Assembly: GCF_000272105.2 (NCBI RefSeq)
Contig: NZ_AJZD02000254.1
Coordinates: forward strand, 1 to 34,394
Length of the DNA: 34,394 nucleotides
Reading direction: 5' to 3'
Source: Vibrio splendidus 12E03
GTDB lineage: Bacteria > Pseudomonadota > Gammaproteobacteria > Enterobacterales > Vibrionaceae
This document shows, in pieces, positions 1-9,659 of the stretch. The position numbers and the translations under genes were made by a program. Numbering within the stretch: position 1 is the first letter of the stretch; every line of letters begins with the position of its first letter. The notes beneath the pieces were generated by a model that searched no databases, had not been told where the DNA came from, and was given only the letters and a program-made list of their open reading frames with translations.

Positions 1-1
1 A

Positions 2-37
2 GTTGGTGCTGGTGTTGTAGCTAAAATCTTCGCTTAA
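2..37 (+). CDS. tuf: Elongation factor Tu, C-terminal end only
   Basis: The window opens inside a reading frame that ends V-G-A-G-V-V-A-K-I-F-A followed by TAA. This matches the conserved tail of EF-Tu, which ends in a VGAGVVAK block in gammaproteobacteria. EF-Tu carries aminoacyl-tRNA to the ribosome. A tuf copy next to rpsJ is the classical str/S10 arrangement, and a rho-independent terminator follows closely. Only eleven residues are visible, so the call rests on the tail motif plus position. Whether this is tufA or tufB cannot be told. Confidence 0.8.
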   Translation, partial: VGAGVVAKIFA

Positions 38-84
38 TAGCATTTAGATTTTTGCACACTCTTCATTAGAAGAGCACGCATCTG

Positions 85-117
85 AAAAAGGGGAGCTTCG
101 GCTTCCCTTTTGTTTTC
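85..117 (+). terminator. Rho-independent terminator after tuf
   Basis: A hairpin with stem AAAAGGGGAGC, tetraloop TTCG and return arm GCTTCCCTTTT (one G-T wobble) is followed by a T-rich run. It lies about 50 nt after the tuf stop codon and separates tuf from the S10 promoter. Confidence 0.85.
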
Positions 118-205
118 TCTAAAGAAATATCACATTCCATCTATCTTCTTCTCTCTCGATACAAAACCAACTTCCAATAAATTCCGATTATTTTTCCAAC
201 ACTAC

Positions 206-233
206 TTGCATACTAAAGTGTGATCTGTATAAT
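206..233 (+). promoter_or_regulatory. Sigma-70 promoter of the S10 operon
   Basis: A TTGCAT -35 element (206-211) and a perfect TATAAT -10 element (228-233) are separated by 16 nt. Transcription would start near 240. This is the only strong promoter-like sequence between the tuf terminator and rpsJ. Confidence 0.75.
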
Positions 234-333
234 GCATCGCACTGGCTAACGCTGGTTGTGAACCAATGAGCACTGAGGAGTAGGTCTTACCTAGTAATGT
301 ATACTCAGCTTATGTTCGCGGTTAATAAAAATA

Positions 334-363
334 GTAAACTTTTTGTTTGCTTCAAAAGTTAAC
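334..363 (+). promoter_or_regulatory. Hairpin in the S10 leader, candidate L4 control element
   Basis: Arms GTAAACTTTT (334-343) and AAAAGTTAAC (354-363) pair with one mismatch across a 10-nt loop. The S10 leader of E. coli contains several hairpins, including the L4-responsive HD/HE pair. I cannot assign this one to a named hairpin, so the regulatory role is inference. Confidence 0.35.
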
Positions 364-469
364 TGACAATGCGTCCTAATTTTGGATGCTACGGTTTCAC
401 ATAAATCAATCGGCATTCTCTCGTTTTATCGGGTTTGAGTGGCGATATTGTTTGTGTAATTTTTAATAA

Positions 470-796
<327 letters not shown>

Positions 797-810
797 GGGA
801 GATAAGAATA

Positions 811-1440
811 ATGATTGGTCTAGTCGGACGTAAAGTGGGTATGACCCGCGTATTTACTGAAGAAGGCGTTTCTATCCCAGTAACTGTTGTTGAGGTTGAA
901 GCGAACCGTATTTCTCAAGTTAAAACTCTTGAGACAGACGGCTACGCAGCAATCCAAGTAACTACTGGTGCTAAGAAAGCTAACCGTGTAACTAAACCTG
1001 AAGCTGGTCACTTCGCGAAAGCGGGTGTAGAAGCAGGTCGCGGTCTTTGGGAATTCCGTTTAGAAAACGGCGAAGAGTTTGAAGTTGGCGCTGAGCTAAA
1101 CGTAGAACTTTTCAACGAAATTAAAAAAGTAGACGTTACTGGTACATCTAAAGGTAAAGGCTTCCAAGGCGCTATCAAGCGTTGGAACTTCTCTACTCAA
1201 GATATGACTCACGGTAACTCTTTGTCTCACCGCGCACCGGGTTCAATTGGCCAATGTCAAACTCCAGGCCGCGTGTTTAAAGGCAAGAAAATGGCAGGTC
1301 ACATGGGTGCTGAGCGTGTAACGACTCAAAACCTAGAGATCGTACGTGTTGACGCTGAGCGCAATCTACTCCTTATTAAAGGTGCAGTACCGGGCTCAAC
1401 AGGCGGAAACGTGATCGTAAAACCTGCTGTTAAAGCATAA
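811..1440 (+). CDS. rplC: 50S ribosomal protein L3
   Basis: The 209-residue protein matches L3 in full length. L3 is an early-assembly 50S protein with a globular surface domain and a long loop reaching the peptidyl transferase centre. The conserved loop, HGNSLSHR ... [10 protein letters not shown] at about 134-153, is present. Q150, the glutamine methylated by PrmB in E. coli, is conserved, so the modification is likely here too. The ATG follows a GGGAG-type ribosome-binding site, and the gene sits 14 nt after rpsJ. Confidence 0.98.
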
Positions 1441-1456
1441 CGTCTAGGAGTAAGTA

Positions 1457-2059
1457 ATGGAATTGATGGTTAAAGGTGCTGATGCACTAACTGTTTCCGA
1501 GACTACTTTCGGACGTGACTTCAACGAAGCTCTTGTACACCAAGTAGTTGTTGCATATGCAGCAGGTGCTCGTCAAGGTACTCGTGCTCAAAAGACTCGT
1601 TCTGAAGTATCTGGCGGTGGCGCTAAGCCATGGCGTCAAAAAGGTACTGGCCGCGCACGTGCTGGTACAATTCGTAGCCCAATCTGGCGTACAGGTGGTG
1701 TTACTTTTGCTGCGAAACCACAAGATCACAGCCAAAAAGTAAACAAAAAAATGTACCGCGGTGCTATGAAGAGCATTCTTTCTGAGCTAGTTCGTCAAGA
1801 GCGTTTAATCGTTGTTGATAACTTCTCTGTAGAAGCACCAAAAACAAAAGAACTTGTAGCTAAGCTTAAAGAGCTTGAGCTAAGCGACGTTCTGATTGTG
1901 ACTGGCGAAGTAGATGAAAATCTATTCTTAGCTGCTCGTAACCTATACAAAGTAGATGCACGTGATGTTGCTGGTGTTGATCCAGTATCACTAATCGCTT
2001 TCGACAAGGTTCTAATGACTGCTGACGCAGTTAAGCAAGTTGAGGAGATGCTAGCATGA
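1457..2059 (+). CDS. rplD: 50S ribosomal protein L4, S10 operon autoregulator
   Basis: The 200-residue product has the L4 layout. A globular domain surrounds a basic extended loop (about 45-95, with [20 protein letters not shown]) that lines the nascent-peptide tunnel with L22. In E. coli L4 also binds the S10 leader and represses the operon. The long leader upstream of rpsJ fits the same circuit, although I infer that rather than see it. The ATG has an AGGAG site 5' of it, and the stop overlaps the rplW start (ATGA). Confidence 0.98.
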   Translation: MELMVKGADALTVSETTFGRDFNEALVHQVVVAYAAGARQGTRAQKTRSEVSGGGAKPWRQKGTGRARAGTIRSPIWRTGGVTFAAKPQDHSQKVNKKMYRGAMKSILSELVRQERLIVVDNFSVEAPKTKELVAKLKELELSDVLIVTGEVDENLFLAARNLYKVDARDVAGVDPVSLIAFDKVLMTADAVKQVEEMLA

Positions 2060-2358
2060 TCACTGAAGAGCGTATCTTAAAAGTTCTACGTGCTCCGCAC
2101 ATCTCTGAAAAAGCAACTATGGCAGCTGAGAAAGCGAACACTATCGTTTTCAAAGTAGCTAAAGATGCAACTAAGAAAGAGATCAAAGCAGCTGTAGAAA
2201 AGCTATTTGAAGTTGAAGTTAAGTCTGTAAATACTCTTGTATTAAAGGGTAAGACCAAACGTCAAGGTATGCGTGAAGGCCGTCGTTCAGACGTGAAAAA
2301 AGCCTACGTTACTTTGAAAGAAGGTCAAGATCTTGACTTCGTTGGCGGCGCGGAATAA
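2056..2358 (+). CDS. rplW: 50S ribosomal protein L23
   Basis: The 100-residue product opens with the L23 signature [13 protein letters not shown]18, the contact residue for trigger factor in E. coli, is conserved. L23 sits at the tunnel exit and docks trigger factor and SRP. The ATG overlaps the rplD TGA by four bases, so translation is probably coupled to L4. The basic loop around 64-80 is also present. Confidence 0.98.
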   Translation: MITEERILKVLRAPHISEKATMAAEKANTIVFKVAKDATKKEIKAAVEKLFEVEVKSVNTLVLKGKTKRQGMREGRRSDVKKAYVTLKEGQDLDFVGGAE

Positions 2359-2372
2359 CAGGAGTAGTAAAA

Positions 2373-3197
2373 ATGGCTATTGTTAAATGTAAGCCGACTT
2401 CCCCTGGTCGTCGTCACGTCGTTAAAGTTGTTAACGCTGACCTACACAAGGGTAAGCCATACGCACCACTTCTAGAGAAAAACTCTAAGAACGGTGGTCG
2501 TAACAACAACGGTCGTATTACAGTACGTCACATCGGTGGTGGTCATAAGCACCATTACCGTGTAATTGACTTCAAACGTACTAAAGATGGCATCCCAGCG
2601 AAAGTTGAGCGTCTAGAATACGATCCAAACCGTAGTGCTAACATCGCTCTAGTTCTGTACGCAGACGGTGAGCGTCGTTACATCATTGCACCTAAAGGTG
2701 TTAACGCAGGCGACCAGATTCAATCTGGCGTAGATGCTGCAATCAAAGCAGGTAACACTCTGCCGATGCGCAACATCCCAGTAGGTTCTACTGTACACTG
2801 TGTTGAACTTAAGCCTGGTAAAGGTGCTCAACTAGCTCGTTCGGCTGGTGCTTATGCTCAAATCATCGCTCGCGATGGTGCATACGTAACTATCCGTCTA
2901 CGTTCTGGTGAGATGCGCAAAGTACTTTCTGAAGGTCGTGCAACGATCGGTGAAGTTGGTAACTCTGAGCATATGCTACGTGAACTTGGTAAAGCTGGTG
3001 CTTCACGCTGGCGCGGCGTACGTCCAACCGTACGTGGTGTAGTAATGAACCCGGTGGATCACCCACATGGTGGTGGTGAAGGCCGCACATCTGGTGGTCG
3101 TCACCCAGTTTCTCCTTGGGGCGTTCCTACTAAGGGCTTCAAGACTCGTAAGAACAAGCGCACTGACAAGTACATCGTACGTCGTCGCACTAAATAA
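2373..3197 (+). CDS. rplB: 50S ribosomal protein L2
   Basis: The 274-residue protein is full length for L2. It has an N-terminal OB-like half, an SH3-like half, and the highly conserved [14 protein letters not shown] segment (about 225-238) that reaches the peptidyl transferase centre. L2 is needed for subunit association and late 50S assembly. The gene lies 14 nt after rplW with a GGAG site, and 19 nt before rpsS. Confidence 0.99.
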   Translation: MAIVKCKPTSPGRRHVVKVVNADLHKGKPYAPLLEKNSKNGGRNNNGRITVRHIGGGHKHHYRVIDFKRTKDGIPAKVERLEYDPNRSANIALVLYADGERRYIIAPKGVNAGDQIQSGVDAAIKAGNTLPMRNIPVGSTVHCVELKPGKGAQLARSAGAYAQIIARDGAYVTIRLRSGEMRKVLSEGRATIGEVGNSEHMLRELGKAGASRWRGVRPTVRGVVMNPVDHPHGGGEGRTSGGRHPVSPWGVPTKGFKTRKNKRTDKYIVRRRTK

Positions 3198-3204
3198 TTT
3201 ATAA

Positions 3205-3495
<291 letters not shown>

Positions 3496-3505
3496 GGAGT
3501 AGATG

Positions 3506-3838
3506 ATGGAAGCTTTAGCTAAACATAACTTTGCTCGTATTTCTCCACAGAAAGCTCGCTTAGTTGCAGACCAAATTCGCGGTAAGTCGGTAGACCAAGC
3601 TCTAGAAATTCTAACTTTCAGCAACAAAAAAGCTGCTGTATTGGTTAAGAAGGTTCTTGAGTCAGCTATCGCTAACGCGGAACATAACGAAGGTGCAGAT
3701 ATCGACGATCTAAATGTCGCTAAAATCTTCGTAGATGAGGGCCCTATCATGAAGCGTATTATGCCTCGTGCTAAAGGTCGTGCGGATCGTATCTTGAAGC
3801 GTTCAAGCCACATCACTATTGTTGTAGCAGATCGCTAA
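3506..3838 (+). CDS. rplV: 50S ribosomal protein L22
   Basis: L22 lines the nascent-peptide tunnel with a beta-hairpin (around 80-95, with [12 protein letters not shown]). Changes in that hairpin give macrolide resistance in other bacteria, and the sequence here looks wild type. Two ATG codons stand in tandem at 3503 and 3506. The second lies six bases from the GGAG site and gives the usual 110-residue protein ([20 protein letters not shown]), so I chose it. Using the first would add one Met. The gene sits 10 nt after rpsS. Confidence 0.97.
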   Translation: MEALAKHNFARISPQKARLVADQIRGKSVDQALEILTFSNKKAAVLVKKVLESAIANAEHNEGADIDDLNVAKIFVDEGPIMKRIMPRAKGRADRILKRSSHITIVVADR

Positions 3839-3856
3839 AGACTAGGAGAGTAAGCA

Positions 3857-4555
3857 ATGGGTCAGAAAGTACATCCTAATGGTATTCGTCTTGGCATCGT
3901 TAAGCCTTGGAATGCTACATGGTTTGCTAATACCAACGAATTCGCTGACAACCTAGACGGCGACTTCAAGGTACGTCAGTTCCTTACAAAGGAACTACAA
4001 AAAGCATCATTATCTCGTATCGTTATCGAGCGTCCAGCTAAGAGCATTCGTGTGACTATTCACACTGCTCGTCCTGGCGTTGTTATCGGTAAGAAAGGTG
4101 AAGACGTAGAGAAGCTACGCGCAGCTGTAGCTAAAATCGCAGGTGTACCAGCGCAAATTAACATCGCTGAAGTACGTAAGCCTGAGCTAGATGGTCAGCT
4201 TGTAGCTGATAGCATCGCGTCTCAACTAGAGCGTCGTGTTATGTTCCGTCGTGCAATGAAGCGTGCGGTACAAAATGCTATGCGTCTAGGCGCTAAAGGC
4301 ATCAAAGTACAAGTAGGCGGCCGTCTTGGCGGTGCTGAAATCGCACGTTCTGAGTGGTACCGTGAAGGCCGTGTGCCTCTACACACTCTACGTGCAGACA
4401 TTGATTACGCAACTTCTTCGGCTCACACTCAATACGGTGTGATCGGCATTAAAGTTTGGATCTTCAAAGGTGAGATTCTAGGCGGTATGCCAGCTGCTAA
4501 CGCAGTAGAGCCAAAAGGCGATAAGCCTAAGAAGCAGCGTAAAGGCCGTAAGTAA
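3857..4555 (+). CDS. rpsC: 30S ribosomal protein S3
   Basis: The 232-residue protein begins [16 protein letters not shown]. It has a type II KH domain in its first half, with the GKKG loop inside [14 protein letters not shown] at about residues 75-88, and the conserved C-terminal domain with [17 protein letters not shown]3 lies at the mRNA entry channel and, with S4 and S5, forms the ribosomal helicase. The C-terminus is a basic tail. It is 18 nt after rplV. Confidence 0.99.
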
Positions 4556-4566
4556 GGAGTCGAACG

Positions 4567-4977
4567 ATGCTACAACCAAAACGTACTAAGTTCCGCAAGG
4601 TTATGACTGGTCGTAACCGTGGTCTAGCTAAAGGTACTGAAGTAAGCTTCGGCGAATTCGGTCTTAAAGCTGTTGGCCGTGGTCGTCTGACTGCACGTCA
4701 AATCGAAGCGGCACGTCGTGCTATGACACGTCACATTAAGCGTCAAGGTCAAATCTGGATCCGTGTATTCCCAGACAAGCCGATTACTGAAAAGCCTCTT
4801 GAAGTTCGTCAAGGTAAAGGTAAAGGTTCAGTTGCGTACTGGGTTGCTCAAATCCAACCAGGCAAAGTTATGTACGAGATGAATGGCGTACCTGAAGAGT
4901 TGGCACGTGAAGCGTTCCGCCTAGCGGCACGTAAACTGCCTGTTAAAACTACTTTTGTAACTAAGCAGGTGATGTGA
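4567..4977 (+). CDS. rplP: 50S ribosomal protein L16
   Basis: The 136-residue product has the L16 motifs: [19 protein letters not shown] at the start and [15 protein letters not shown] at 80-94. R81, which is hydroxylated by YcfD/RoxA in E. coli, is conserved. L16 organises the A-site side of the 50S subunit near the central protuberance and is one of the last proteins to assemble. Its TGA stop overlaps the rpmC ATG by one base. Confidence 0.98.
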   Translation: MLQPKRTKFRKVMTGRNRGLAKGTEVSFGEFGLKAVGRGRLTARQIEAARRAMTRHIKRQGQIWIRVFPDKPITEKPLEVRQGKGKGSVAYWVAQIQPGKVMYEMNGVPEELAREAFRLAARKLPVKTTFVTKQVM

Positions 4978-5168
4978 TGAAAGCACAAGATCTACGCGAA
5001 AAGAACGTTGAAGAGCTTAACGCTGAGCTATTGAATTTGCTACGTGAACAGTTCAACTTGCGCATGCAAGCTGCAACTGGTCAACTACAGCAAACTCATA
5101 CTCTAAAAGCTGTACGCCGTGACATCGCACGTGTGAAAACTGTTTTGACTGAAAAGGCAGGCGCATAA
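4977..5168 (+). CDS. rpmC: 50S ribosomal protein L29
   Basis: The 63-residue product starts [19 protein letters not shown] and contains [16 protein letters not shown], typical of the two-helix L29. L29 sits beside L23 at the tunnel exit. A GTG three bases earlier (4974) is in frame, but the ATG gives the family's usual N-terminus and forms the TGATG junction with rplP. Its stop overlaps the rpsQ ATG (TAATG), so rplP-rpmC-rpsQ are probably translationally coupled. Confidence 0.97.
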   Translation: MKAQDLREKNVEELNAELLNLLREQFNLRMQAATGQLQQTHTLKAVRRDIARVKTVLTEKAGA

Positions 5169-5422
5169 TGAGCGAAACTAACCGCATCCAGCAAGGCCGT
5201 GTAGTAAGCGACAAGATGGACAAGTCTATCGTTGTTGCTATTGAACGCACTGTAAAACACCCAATTTACGGTAAGTTCATCAAACGCACGACTAAAGTAC
5301 ACGCACACGACGAAGACAACACTTGTGGCCTAGGCGACAAAGTTGAAATCGCTGAGTGTCGTCCTCTGTCTAAGACTAAGTCTTGGACATTGGTTAAAGT
5401 TCTAGAAAAAGCGAAGATTTAA
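5168..5422 (+). CDS. rpsQ: 30S ribosomal protein S17
   Basis: The 84-residue OB-fold protein contains [18 protein letters not shown] and the KVHAHDE and [18 protein letters not shown] blocks of S17. S17 binds 16S rRNA early in the 5' domain of the 30S body. It is the last gene of the S10 operon and is followed 22 nt later by a strong terminator. Confidence 0.98.
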   Translation: MSETNRIQQGRVVSDKMDKSIVVAIERTVKHPIYGKFIKRTTKVHAHDEDNTCGLGDKVEIAECRPLSKTKSWTLVKVLEKAKI

Positions 5423-5444
5423 TCTTTGTAATTCTATAACTTAT

Positions 5445-5483
5445 AAGCGGCTCCAAATAATTTTTTGGAGCCGCTTGTTTTTT
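5445..5483 (+). terminator. Rho-independent terminator of the S10 operon
   Basis: A perfect 13-bp stem (AAGCGGCTCCAAA at 445-457 of this block, that is 5445-5457, pairing with 5464-5476) has a 6-nt loop and is followed by GTTTTTTG. It lies between rpsQ and rplN, so the S10 and spc operons are largely separate transcription units here. Confidence 0.93.
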
Positions 5484-5520
5484 GTCTACCCAATTTAAAA
5501 AAAGGGTGGTACAATTCGCG
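5482..5520 (+). promoter_or_regulatory. Candidate spc operon promoter
   Basis: TACAAT at 5510-5515 is a good -10 element with a GC-rich discriminator (TCGCGTC) after it, a feature of stringently controlled ribosomal promoters. I see no convincing -35 at 16-18 nt spacing, so the exact promoter remains open. Some promoter is needed because a strong terminator lies just upstream. Confidence 0.4.
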
Positions 5521-5541
5521 TCCCTTTTAAAGAGGCAGCCC

Positions 5542-5555
5542 GACCCGAGAGGGTC
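5542..5555 (+). promoter_or_regulatory. Small hairpin in the spc leader
   Basis: GACCC, tetraloop GAGA and GGGTC form a short perfect hairpin about 30 nt before the rplN start, inside the presumed 5' untranslated region. Its role is unknown. It may simply shape the leader RNA. Confidence 0.35.
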
Positions 5556-5584
5556 TAGTTTTAATATTTAGCGGAGCACTAACA

Positions 5585-5956
5585 ATGATCCAGATGCAAA
5601 GTACACTTGACGCAGCAGATAACTCTGGCGCGCGCAAGGTAATGTGTATTAAGGTTCTGGGTGGCTCTCACCGCCGTTATGCACATATCGGTGACGTCAT
5701 CAAGGTTACAGTGAAGGAAGCGATTCCTCGCGGTAAAGTAAAGAAAGGTGATGTTCTGAAGGCGGTAGTAGTGCGCACCCGTAAAGGCGTTCGTCGCCCA
5801 GACGGTTCTGTCATTCGCTTCGACAGTAATGCTTGTGTATTGTTAAATGACACTACTGAGCAACCAGTCGGCACACGTATCTTTGGTCCTGTGACTCGTG
5901 AACTTCGTAACGCGAAATTCATGAAGATTGTATCACTAGCACCTGAAGTTCTGTAA
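5585..5956 (+). CDS. rplN: 50S ribosomal protein L14
   Basis: The 123-residue product begins [27 protein letters not shown] and contains the L14 signature around [23 protein letters not shown]14 lies at the subunit interface, forms bridge B8, and is the docking site of the silencing factor RsfS. It is the first gene of the spc operon, with a GCGGAG site before the ATG, and sits 11 nt ahead of rplX. Confidence 0.98.
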   Translation: MIQMQSTLDAADNSGARKVMCIKVLGGSHRRYAHIGDVIKVTVKEAIPRGKVKKGDVLKAVVVRTRKGVRRPDGSVIRFDSNACVLLNDTTEQPVGTRIFGPVTRELRNAKFMKIVSLAPEVL

Positions 5957-5967
5957 GGAGCGGCAAT

Positions 5968-6285
5968 ATGGCAGCTAAAATCCGTCGTAATGACGAAGTA
6001 ATCATTCTTGCTGGTAAAGATAAAGGCAAGAAAGGTAAAGTAACTAAGGTTCTGACAACTGGTAAAGTTATCGTTGAAGGCATCAACCTTGTTAAGAAAC
6101 ACCAAAAGCCGGTTCCGGCTCTAGGTCAACAAGGTGGCATCGTTGAACAAGAAGCAGCTATTGATGCTTCTAACGTTGCTGTTTTTAACGCGGCTACTGG
6201 TAAAGCAGACCGTATCGGTTTCCGTATCGAAGATGGCAAGAAAGTTCGTTTCTTCAAATCTAACGGCGAAACTGTTTCTAACTAA
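5968..6285 (+). CDS. rplX: 50S ribosomal protein L24
   Basis: The 105-residue product has a KOW motif near the N-terminus ([21 protein letters not shown]). The conserved [10 protein letters not shown] segment follows. L24 is an assembly-initiating 50S protein next to the tunnel exit. It has normal length and a GGAG site. Confidence 0.98.
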   Translation: MAAKIRRNDEVIILAGKDKGKKGKVTKVLTTGKVIVEGINLVKKHQKPVPALGQQGGIVEQEAAIDASNVAVFNAATGKADRIGFRIEDGKKVRFFKSNGETVSN

Positions 6286-6347
6286 TTAGAAGTAATTTGG
6301 AGTTCTACTATGGCGAAACTGCATGATTACTACAAGTCGTCTGTAGT
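6276..6347 (+). promoter_or_regulatory. rplE translation-start region, candidate S8 repressor site
   Basis: In E. coli, S8 binds the spc mRNA around the rplE start and shuts off L5 and distal genes. Here the start is flanked by two perfect small inverted repeats: TTCTAA/TTAGAA (6276-6281 and 6286-6291) before the ribosome-binding site, and ACTACA/TGTAGT (6329-6334 and 6342-6347) just inside the gene. The second matches the position of the E. coli ACTAC/GTAGT stem as I recall it. Binding itself is inference. Confidence 0.4.
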
Positions 6348-6849
6348 CGCTGAGCTTACCAAAGAGTTCAGCTACACAAGCGTCATGCAAGTCCCTAGGA
6401 TTGAGAAAATCACCCTAAACATGGGCGTTGGTGAAGCAATCAACGATAAGAAACTGCTAGAAAACGCAGCAGCTGATATGGCAACGATCTCTGGTCAAAA
6501 GCCACTTATCACTAAAGCGCGTAAATCTGTAGCTGGTTTCAAAATTCGTGAAGGCTACCCAATTGGTTGTAAAGTAACCTTGCGTGGTGAGCGCATGTGG
6601 GAATTTTTAGAGCGTTTAATCTCTATCGCACTTCCACGTGTACGTGATTTCCGTGGTGTTAGCGCTAAGTCTTTTGACGGTCGCGGTAACTACAGCATGG
6701 GTGTTCGCGAGCAAATCATCTTTCCGGAAATCGACTACGATAAAGTCGATCGTGTCCGCGGTCTTGATATCACTATCACGACTTCTGCGGGTTCCGATGA
6801 GGAAGGCCGAGCTCTGCTGGCTGCCTTTAACTTCCCATTCCGTAAGTAA
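6310..6849 (+). CDS. rplE: 50S ribosomal protein L5
   Basis: The 179-residue product begins [20 protein letters not shown] and carries [17 protein letters not shown] and the [18 protein letters not shown] block of L5. L5 binds 5S rRNA in the central protuberance and forms bridge B1b with S13. Its start region carries the candidate S8 site described separately. It lies 24 nt after rplX and 16 nt before rpsN. Confidence 0.98.
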   Translation: MAKLHDYYKSSVVAELTKEFSYTSVMQVPRIEKITLNMGVGEAINDKKLLENAAADMATISGQKPLITKARKSVAGFKIREGYPIGCKVTLRGERMWEFLERLISIALPRVRDFRGVSAKSFDGRGNYSMGVREQIIFPEIDYDKVDRVRGLDITITTSAGSDEEGRALLAAFNFPFRK

Positions 6850-6865
6850 GGGTAGGGTTACTGTT

Positions 6866-7171
6866 ATGGCTAAACAATCAATGAAAGCACGTGAAGCTAA
6901 ACGTGCAAAACTAGTAGCTAAGTTCGCTGAAAAGCGTTCTGCGCTAAAAGTTATCATTAGCGATGTAAACGCATCTGAAGAAGATCGTTGGAATGCGGTT
7001 CTTAAACTGCAATCTCTTCCACGTGATTCAAGTGCATCACGTCAGCGCAACCGTTGCAACCAAACTGGTCGTCCACACGGTTACCTACGTAAATTCGGTC
7101 TAAGCCGCATTAAGGTTCGTGAAGCTTGCATGAAAGGCGAGATTCCGGGTCTTCGTAAGGCTAGCTGGTAA
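6866..7171 (+). CDS. rpsN: 30S ribosomal protein S14, zinc-free type
   Basis: The 101-residue product starts [20 protein letters not shown] and ends with the S14 signature [21 protein letters not shown] plus [12 protein letters not shown]. It is the long form without paired CXXC motifs, so it does not bind zinc, like E. coli S14. A longer open frame runs back into rplE, but those codons are an out-of-frame reading of L5. ATG 6866 gives the family length. S14 assembles late in the 30S head. Confidence 0.97.
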   Translation: MAKQSMKAREAKRAKLVAKFAEKRSALKVIISDVNASEEDRWNAVLKLQSLPRDSSASRQRNRCNQTGRPHGYLRKFGLSRIKVREACMKGEIPGLRKASW

Positions 7172-7200
7172 TTGCCACTTAATCATTTGGAGTAAATCTT

Positions 7201-7593
7201 ATGAGCATGCAAGATCCGATTTCGGATATGCTGACCCGAGTTCGTAACGGTCAGGCAGCAAACAAAGTTGCTGTAAAAATGCCTTCTTCAAAGCTTAAAG
7301 TTGCAATTGCTGCATTACTTAAAGCTGAAGGTTACATCGTAGACTTCGCTGTTAACAGCGAAGCAAAACCTGAGCTAGAAGTTACTCTTAAGTACTTCCA
7401 AGCTAAACCTGTAATCGAGCAAATCAAGCGTGTATCACGTCCTGGTCTAAGAGTTTATAAAAATAAAGACTCTTTACCTACAGTGATGGGTGGTCTTGGT
7501 ATTGCAGTTGTTTCTACTTCCAAGGGTCTGATGTCTGACCGTGCTGCTCGTAAAGCAGGTCTTGGCGGTGAAATCATCTGTTACGTAGCTTAA
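7201..7593 (+). CDS. rpsH: 30S ribosomal protein S8, spc operon repressor
   Basis: The 130-residue product begins [18 protein letters not shown] and contains the C-terminal S8 signature [28 protein letters not shown]8 organises the central domain of 16S rRNA. In E. coli it also represses the spc operon by binding near the rplE start. It has a GGAG site and lies 10 nt before rplF. Confidence 0.98.
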   Translation: MSMQDPISDMLTRVRNGQAANKVAVKMPSSKLKVAIAALLKAEGYIVDFAVNSEAKPELEVTLKYFQAKPVIEQIKRVSRPGLRVYKNKDSLPTVMGGLGIAVVSTSKGLMSDRAARKAGLGGEIICYVA

Positions 7594-7603
7594 GGAGTAG
7601 ATT

Positions 7604-8137
7604 ATGTCTCGTGTTGCTAAAGCACCTGTCGCTATTCCAGCTGGCGTAGAGGTGAAACTAAACGGCCAAGAAGTTACTGTAAAAGGTAGCAAAGGTGAGC
7701 TTACTCGCGTTCTTAACAGCGCCGTAGTTATTGCACAGGAAGAAACCAACCTAACTTTCGGTCCGAAAGAAGGTGTTACTAACGCATGGGCACAAGCTGG
7801 TACAGCTCGCGCTCTAGTTAATAACATGGTTGTGGGTGTTACTGAGGGCTTCACTAAGAAGCTAACTCTTAAGGGTGTTGGTTACCGTGCTGCTATGAAA
7901 GGCAACTCTGTAGCTCTAACTCTTGGTTTTTCTCACCCAGTAGAGCACGCTCTACCTGAAGGTATTAAAGCTGAGTGCCCTAGCCAAACTGAGATCATCA
8001 TTACTGGTTGCGATAAGCAAGTAGTAGGTCAAGTTGCGGCTGACATTCGTTCTTACCGTGCTCCTGAGCCTTACAAAGGCAAAGGTGTTCGTTACGCAGA
8101 TGAAAATGTGCGTACTAAAGAAGCTAAGAAGAAGTAA
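7604..8137 (+). CDS. rplF: 50S ribosomal protein L6
   Basis: The 177-residue product has the tandem L6 domains: [19 protein letters not shown] at the start and the C-terminal [11 protein letters not shown] signature at about 156-166. L6 sits near the sarcin-ricin loop and the factor-binding site and is needed for late 50S assembly. It is 9 nt ahead of rplR. Confidence 0.98.
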   Translation: MSRVAKAPVAIPAGVEVKLNGQEVTVKGSKGELTRVLNSAVVIAQEETNLTFGPKEGVTNAWAQAGTARALVNNMVVGVTEGFTKKLTLKGVGYRAAMKGNSVALTLGFSHPVEHALPEGIKAECPSQTEIIITGCDKQVVGQVAADIRSYRAPEPYKGKGVRYADENVRTKEAKKK

Positions 8138-8146
8138 GGTATCACT

Positions 8147-8500
8147 ATGGATAAGAAAGCATCTCGCATCCGTCGTGCTACACGTGCACGTCGTAAGATT
8201 GCAGAACTTGGTGCAACTCGCCTGGTAGTACACCGTACTCCTCGCCATGTTTACGCACAAGTTATCGCGGCAAACGGCTCTGAGGTTATCGCAGCTGCTT
8301 CTACTGTAGAAAAAGCGATCCGTGAGCAAGTTAAGAACACTGGTAACGTTGATGCAGCTAAAGCAGTTGGTAAAGCTGTTGCTGAGCGCGCTCTTGAAAA
8401 AGGCGTAGCTTCAGTTGCATTTGATCGTTCTGGTTTCCAATACCACGGTCGAGTAGCGGCGCTAGCAGAATCTGCTCGCGAAGCTGGTCTGAAATTCTAA
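8147..8500 (+). CDS. rplR: 50S ribosomal protein L18
   Basis: The 117-residue product has the basic N-terminus of L18 ([18 protein letters not shown]) and the conserved [15 protein letters not shown] and [24 protein letters not shown] segments. L18 binds 5S rRNA together with L5 and L25. Confidence 0.98.
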   Translation: MDKKASRIRRATRARRKIAELGATRLVVHRTPRHVYAQVIAANGSEVIAAASTVEKAIREQVKNTGNVDAAKAVGKAVAERALEKGVASVAFDRSGFQYHGRVAALAESAREAGLKF

Positions 8501-8514
8501 GGTAGGGTTGGAAG

Positions 8515-9015
8515 ATGGCTAAAGAACAACAACAAGCTAATGATTTGCAAGAAAAGCTGATCGCAGTTAACCGTGTATCTAAGACGGTTAAAGGTGGTCG
8601 AATCATGAGCTTTACTGCACTAACAGTAGTTGGTGACGGTAACGGTCGCGTAGGTTTCGGTTACGGCAAAGCTCGTGAAGTACCTGCTGCGATTCAAAAA
8701 GCAATGGAAAAAGCGCGCCGTAACATGGTTACAGTATCGCTTAACGAAGGCACTCTTCACCACCCGGTGAAAGGTCGTCATTCGGGCTCTAAAGTTTACA
8801 TGCAGCCAGCTGCAGAAGGTACAGGTGTTATTGCCGGTGGTGCAATGCGTGCTGTACTTGAAGTTGCGGGCGTACATAACGTACTTTCTAAAGCATACGG
8901 TTCAACGAACCCGATCAACATCGTTCGTGCAACGATTGGTGCTCTAGTAGACGTTAAGTCACCAGAAATGGTTGCTGCTAAACGTGGTCTAACTGTTGAA
9001 TCTATTTCGGAGTAA
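8515..9015 (+). CDS. rpsE: 30S ribosomal protein S5
   Basis: The 166-residue product contains the dsRBD-like N-terminal domain ([19 protein letters not shown], then [20 protein letters not shown]) and the C-terminal S5 fold. S5 works with S3 and S4 at the mRNA entry channel. The loop with KTVKGGR is where spectinomycin resistance arises in other bacteria. It reads as wild type here, judged from memory. The stop codon overlaps the rpmD ribosome-binding site. Confidence 0.98.
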   Translation: MAKEQQQANDLQEKLIAVNRVSKTVKGGRIMSFTALTVVGDGNGRVGFGYGKAREVPAAIQKAMEKARRNMVTVSLNEGTLHHPVKGRHSGSKVYMQPAAEGTGVIAGGAMRAVLEVAGVHNVLSKAYGSTNPINIVRATIGALVDVKSPEMVAAKRGLTVESISE

Positions 9016-9022
9016 GCACACG

Positions 9023-9199
9023 ATGGCAACTATTAAAGTAACTCAAACTAAAAGCTCAATTGGTCGCCTACCTAAGCACAAAGCGTGTCTTAAAGGTCTA
9101 GGTCTTCGTCGCATCAACCATACAGTAGAACTTGAAGATACTCCGTGCGTACGCGGTATGATCAACAAGGTTTACTACATGGTTAAGATTGAGGAGTAA
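9023..9199 (+). CDS. rpmD: 50S ribosomal protein L30
   Basis: The 58-residue product begins [23 protein letters not shown] and carries [28 protein letters not shown], the L30 signature. A longer frame starting at 8996 merely reads back into rpsE. ATG 9023 gives the E. coli-like length, with the GGAG of the rpsE end as ribosome-binding site. L30 is a small surface 50S protein. Confidence 0.97.
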   Translation: MATIKVTQTKSSIGRLPKHKACLKGLGLRRINHTVELEDTPCVRGMINKVYYMVKIEE

Positions 9200-9204
9200 T
9201 CAGA

Positions 9205-9639
9205 ATGCGTTTGAATACTCTATCACCGGCTGCTGGCTCTAAACCTTCTAAGAAGCGTGTAGGTCGTGGTATCGGTTCTGGCCTTGGTAAAACAGGTGGC
9301 CGCGGTCACAAAGGTCAAAAGTCACGTTCTGGCGGCTCTGTTCGTCCAGGTTTTGAAGGCGGTCAAATGCCTCTAAAACAACGTCTACCTAAATTCGGTT
9401 TCACTTCTCGTAAGAGCCTAGTGTCTGCTGAAGTTCGTCTAGCTGAGCTAGCGAAAGTAACAGGTGACGTAGTTGATCTTAACAGCCTTAAAGCTGCTAA
9501 CGTTATCACTAAGAACATCGAATTTGTTAAGATCGTTCTTTCTGGTGACCTAAGCAAAGCTGTGACTGTTAAAGGTCTACGCGTGACTAAAGGCGCTAAA
9601 GCTGCAATCGAAGCTGCAGGCGGTAAAATCGAGGAATAA
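9205..9639 (+). CDS. rplO: 50S ribosomal protein L15
   Basis: The 144-residue product begins [22 protein letters not shown]. It has the glycine- and arginine-rich N-terminal extension ([21 protein letters not shown]) that threads into 23S rRNA, then the globular C-terminal domain. It lies 5 nt after rpmD and 20 nt before secY, as in E. coli. Confidence 0.98.
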   Translation: MRLNTLSPAAGSKPSKKRVGRGIGSGLGKTGGRGHKGQKSRSGGSVRPGFEGGQMPLKQRLPKFGFTSRKSLVSAEVRLAELAKVTGDVVDLNSLKAANVITKNIEFVKIVLSGDLSKAVTVKGLRVTKGAKAAIEAAGGKIEE

Positions 9640-9659
9640 TCTCGAGGAACGAGGTACAG

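Noticed and set aside
6638..6865. N-terminal extension of S14 back into rplE
   Set aside because: It is an out-of-frame reading of L5; ATG 6866 gives the family length.
7474..7854. 126-residue minus-strand frame over rpsH-rplF
   Set aside because: Antisense shadow of S8 and L6, low-complexity Thr-rich composition, no motif.
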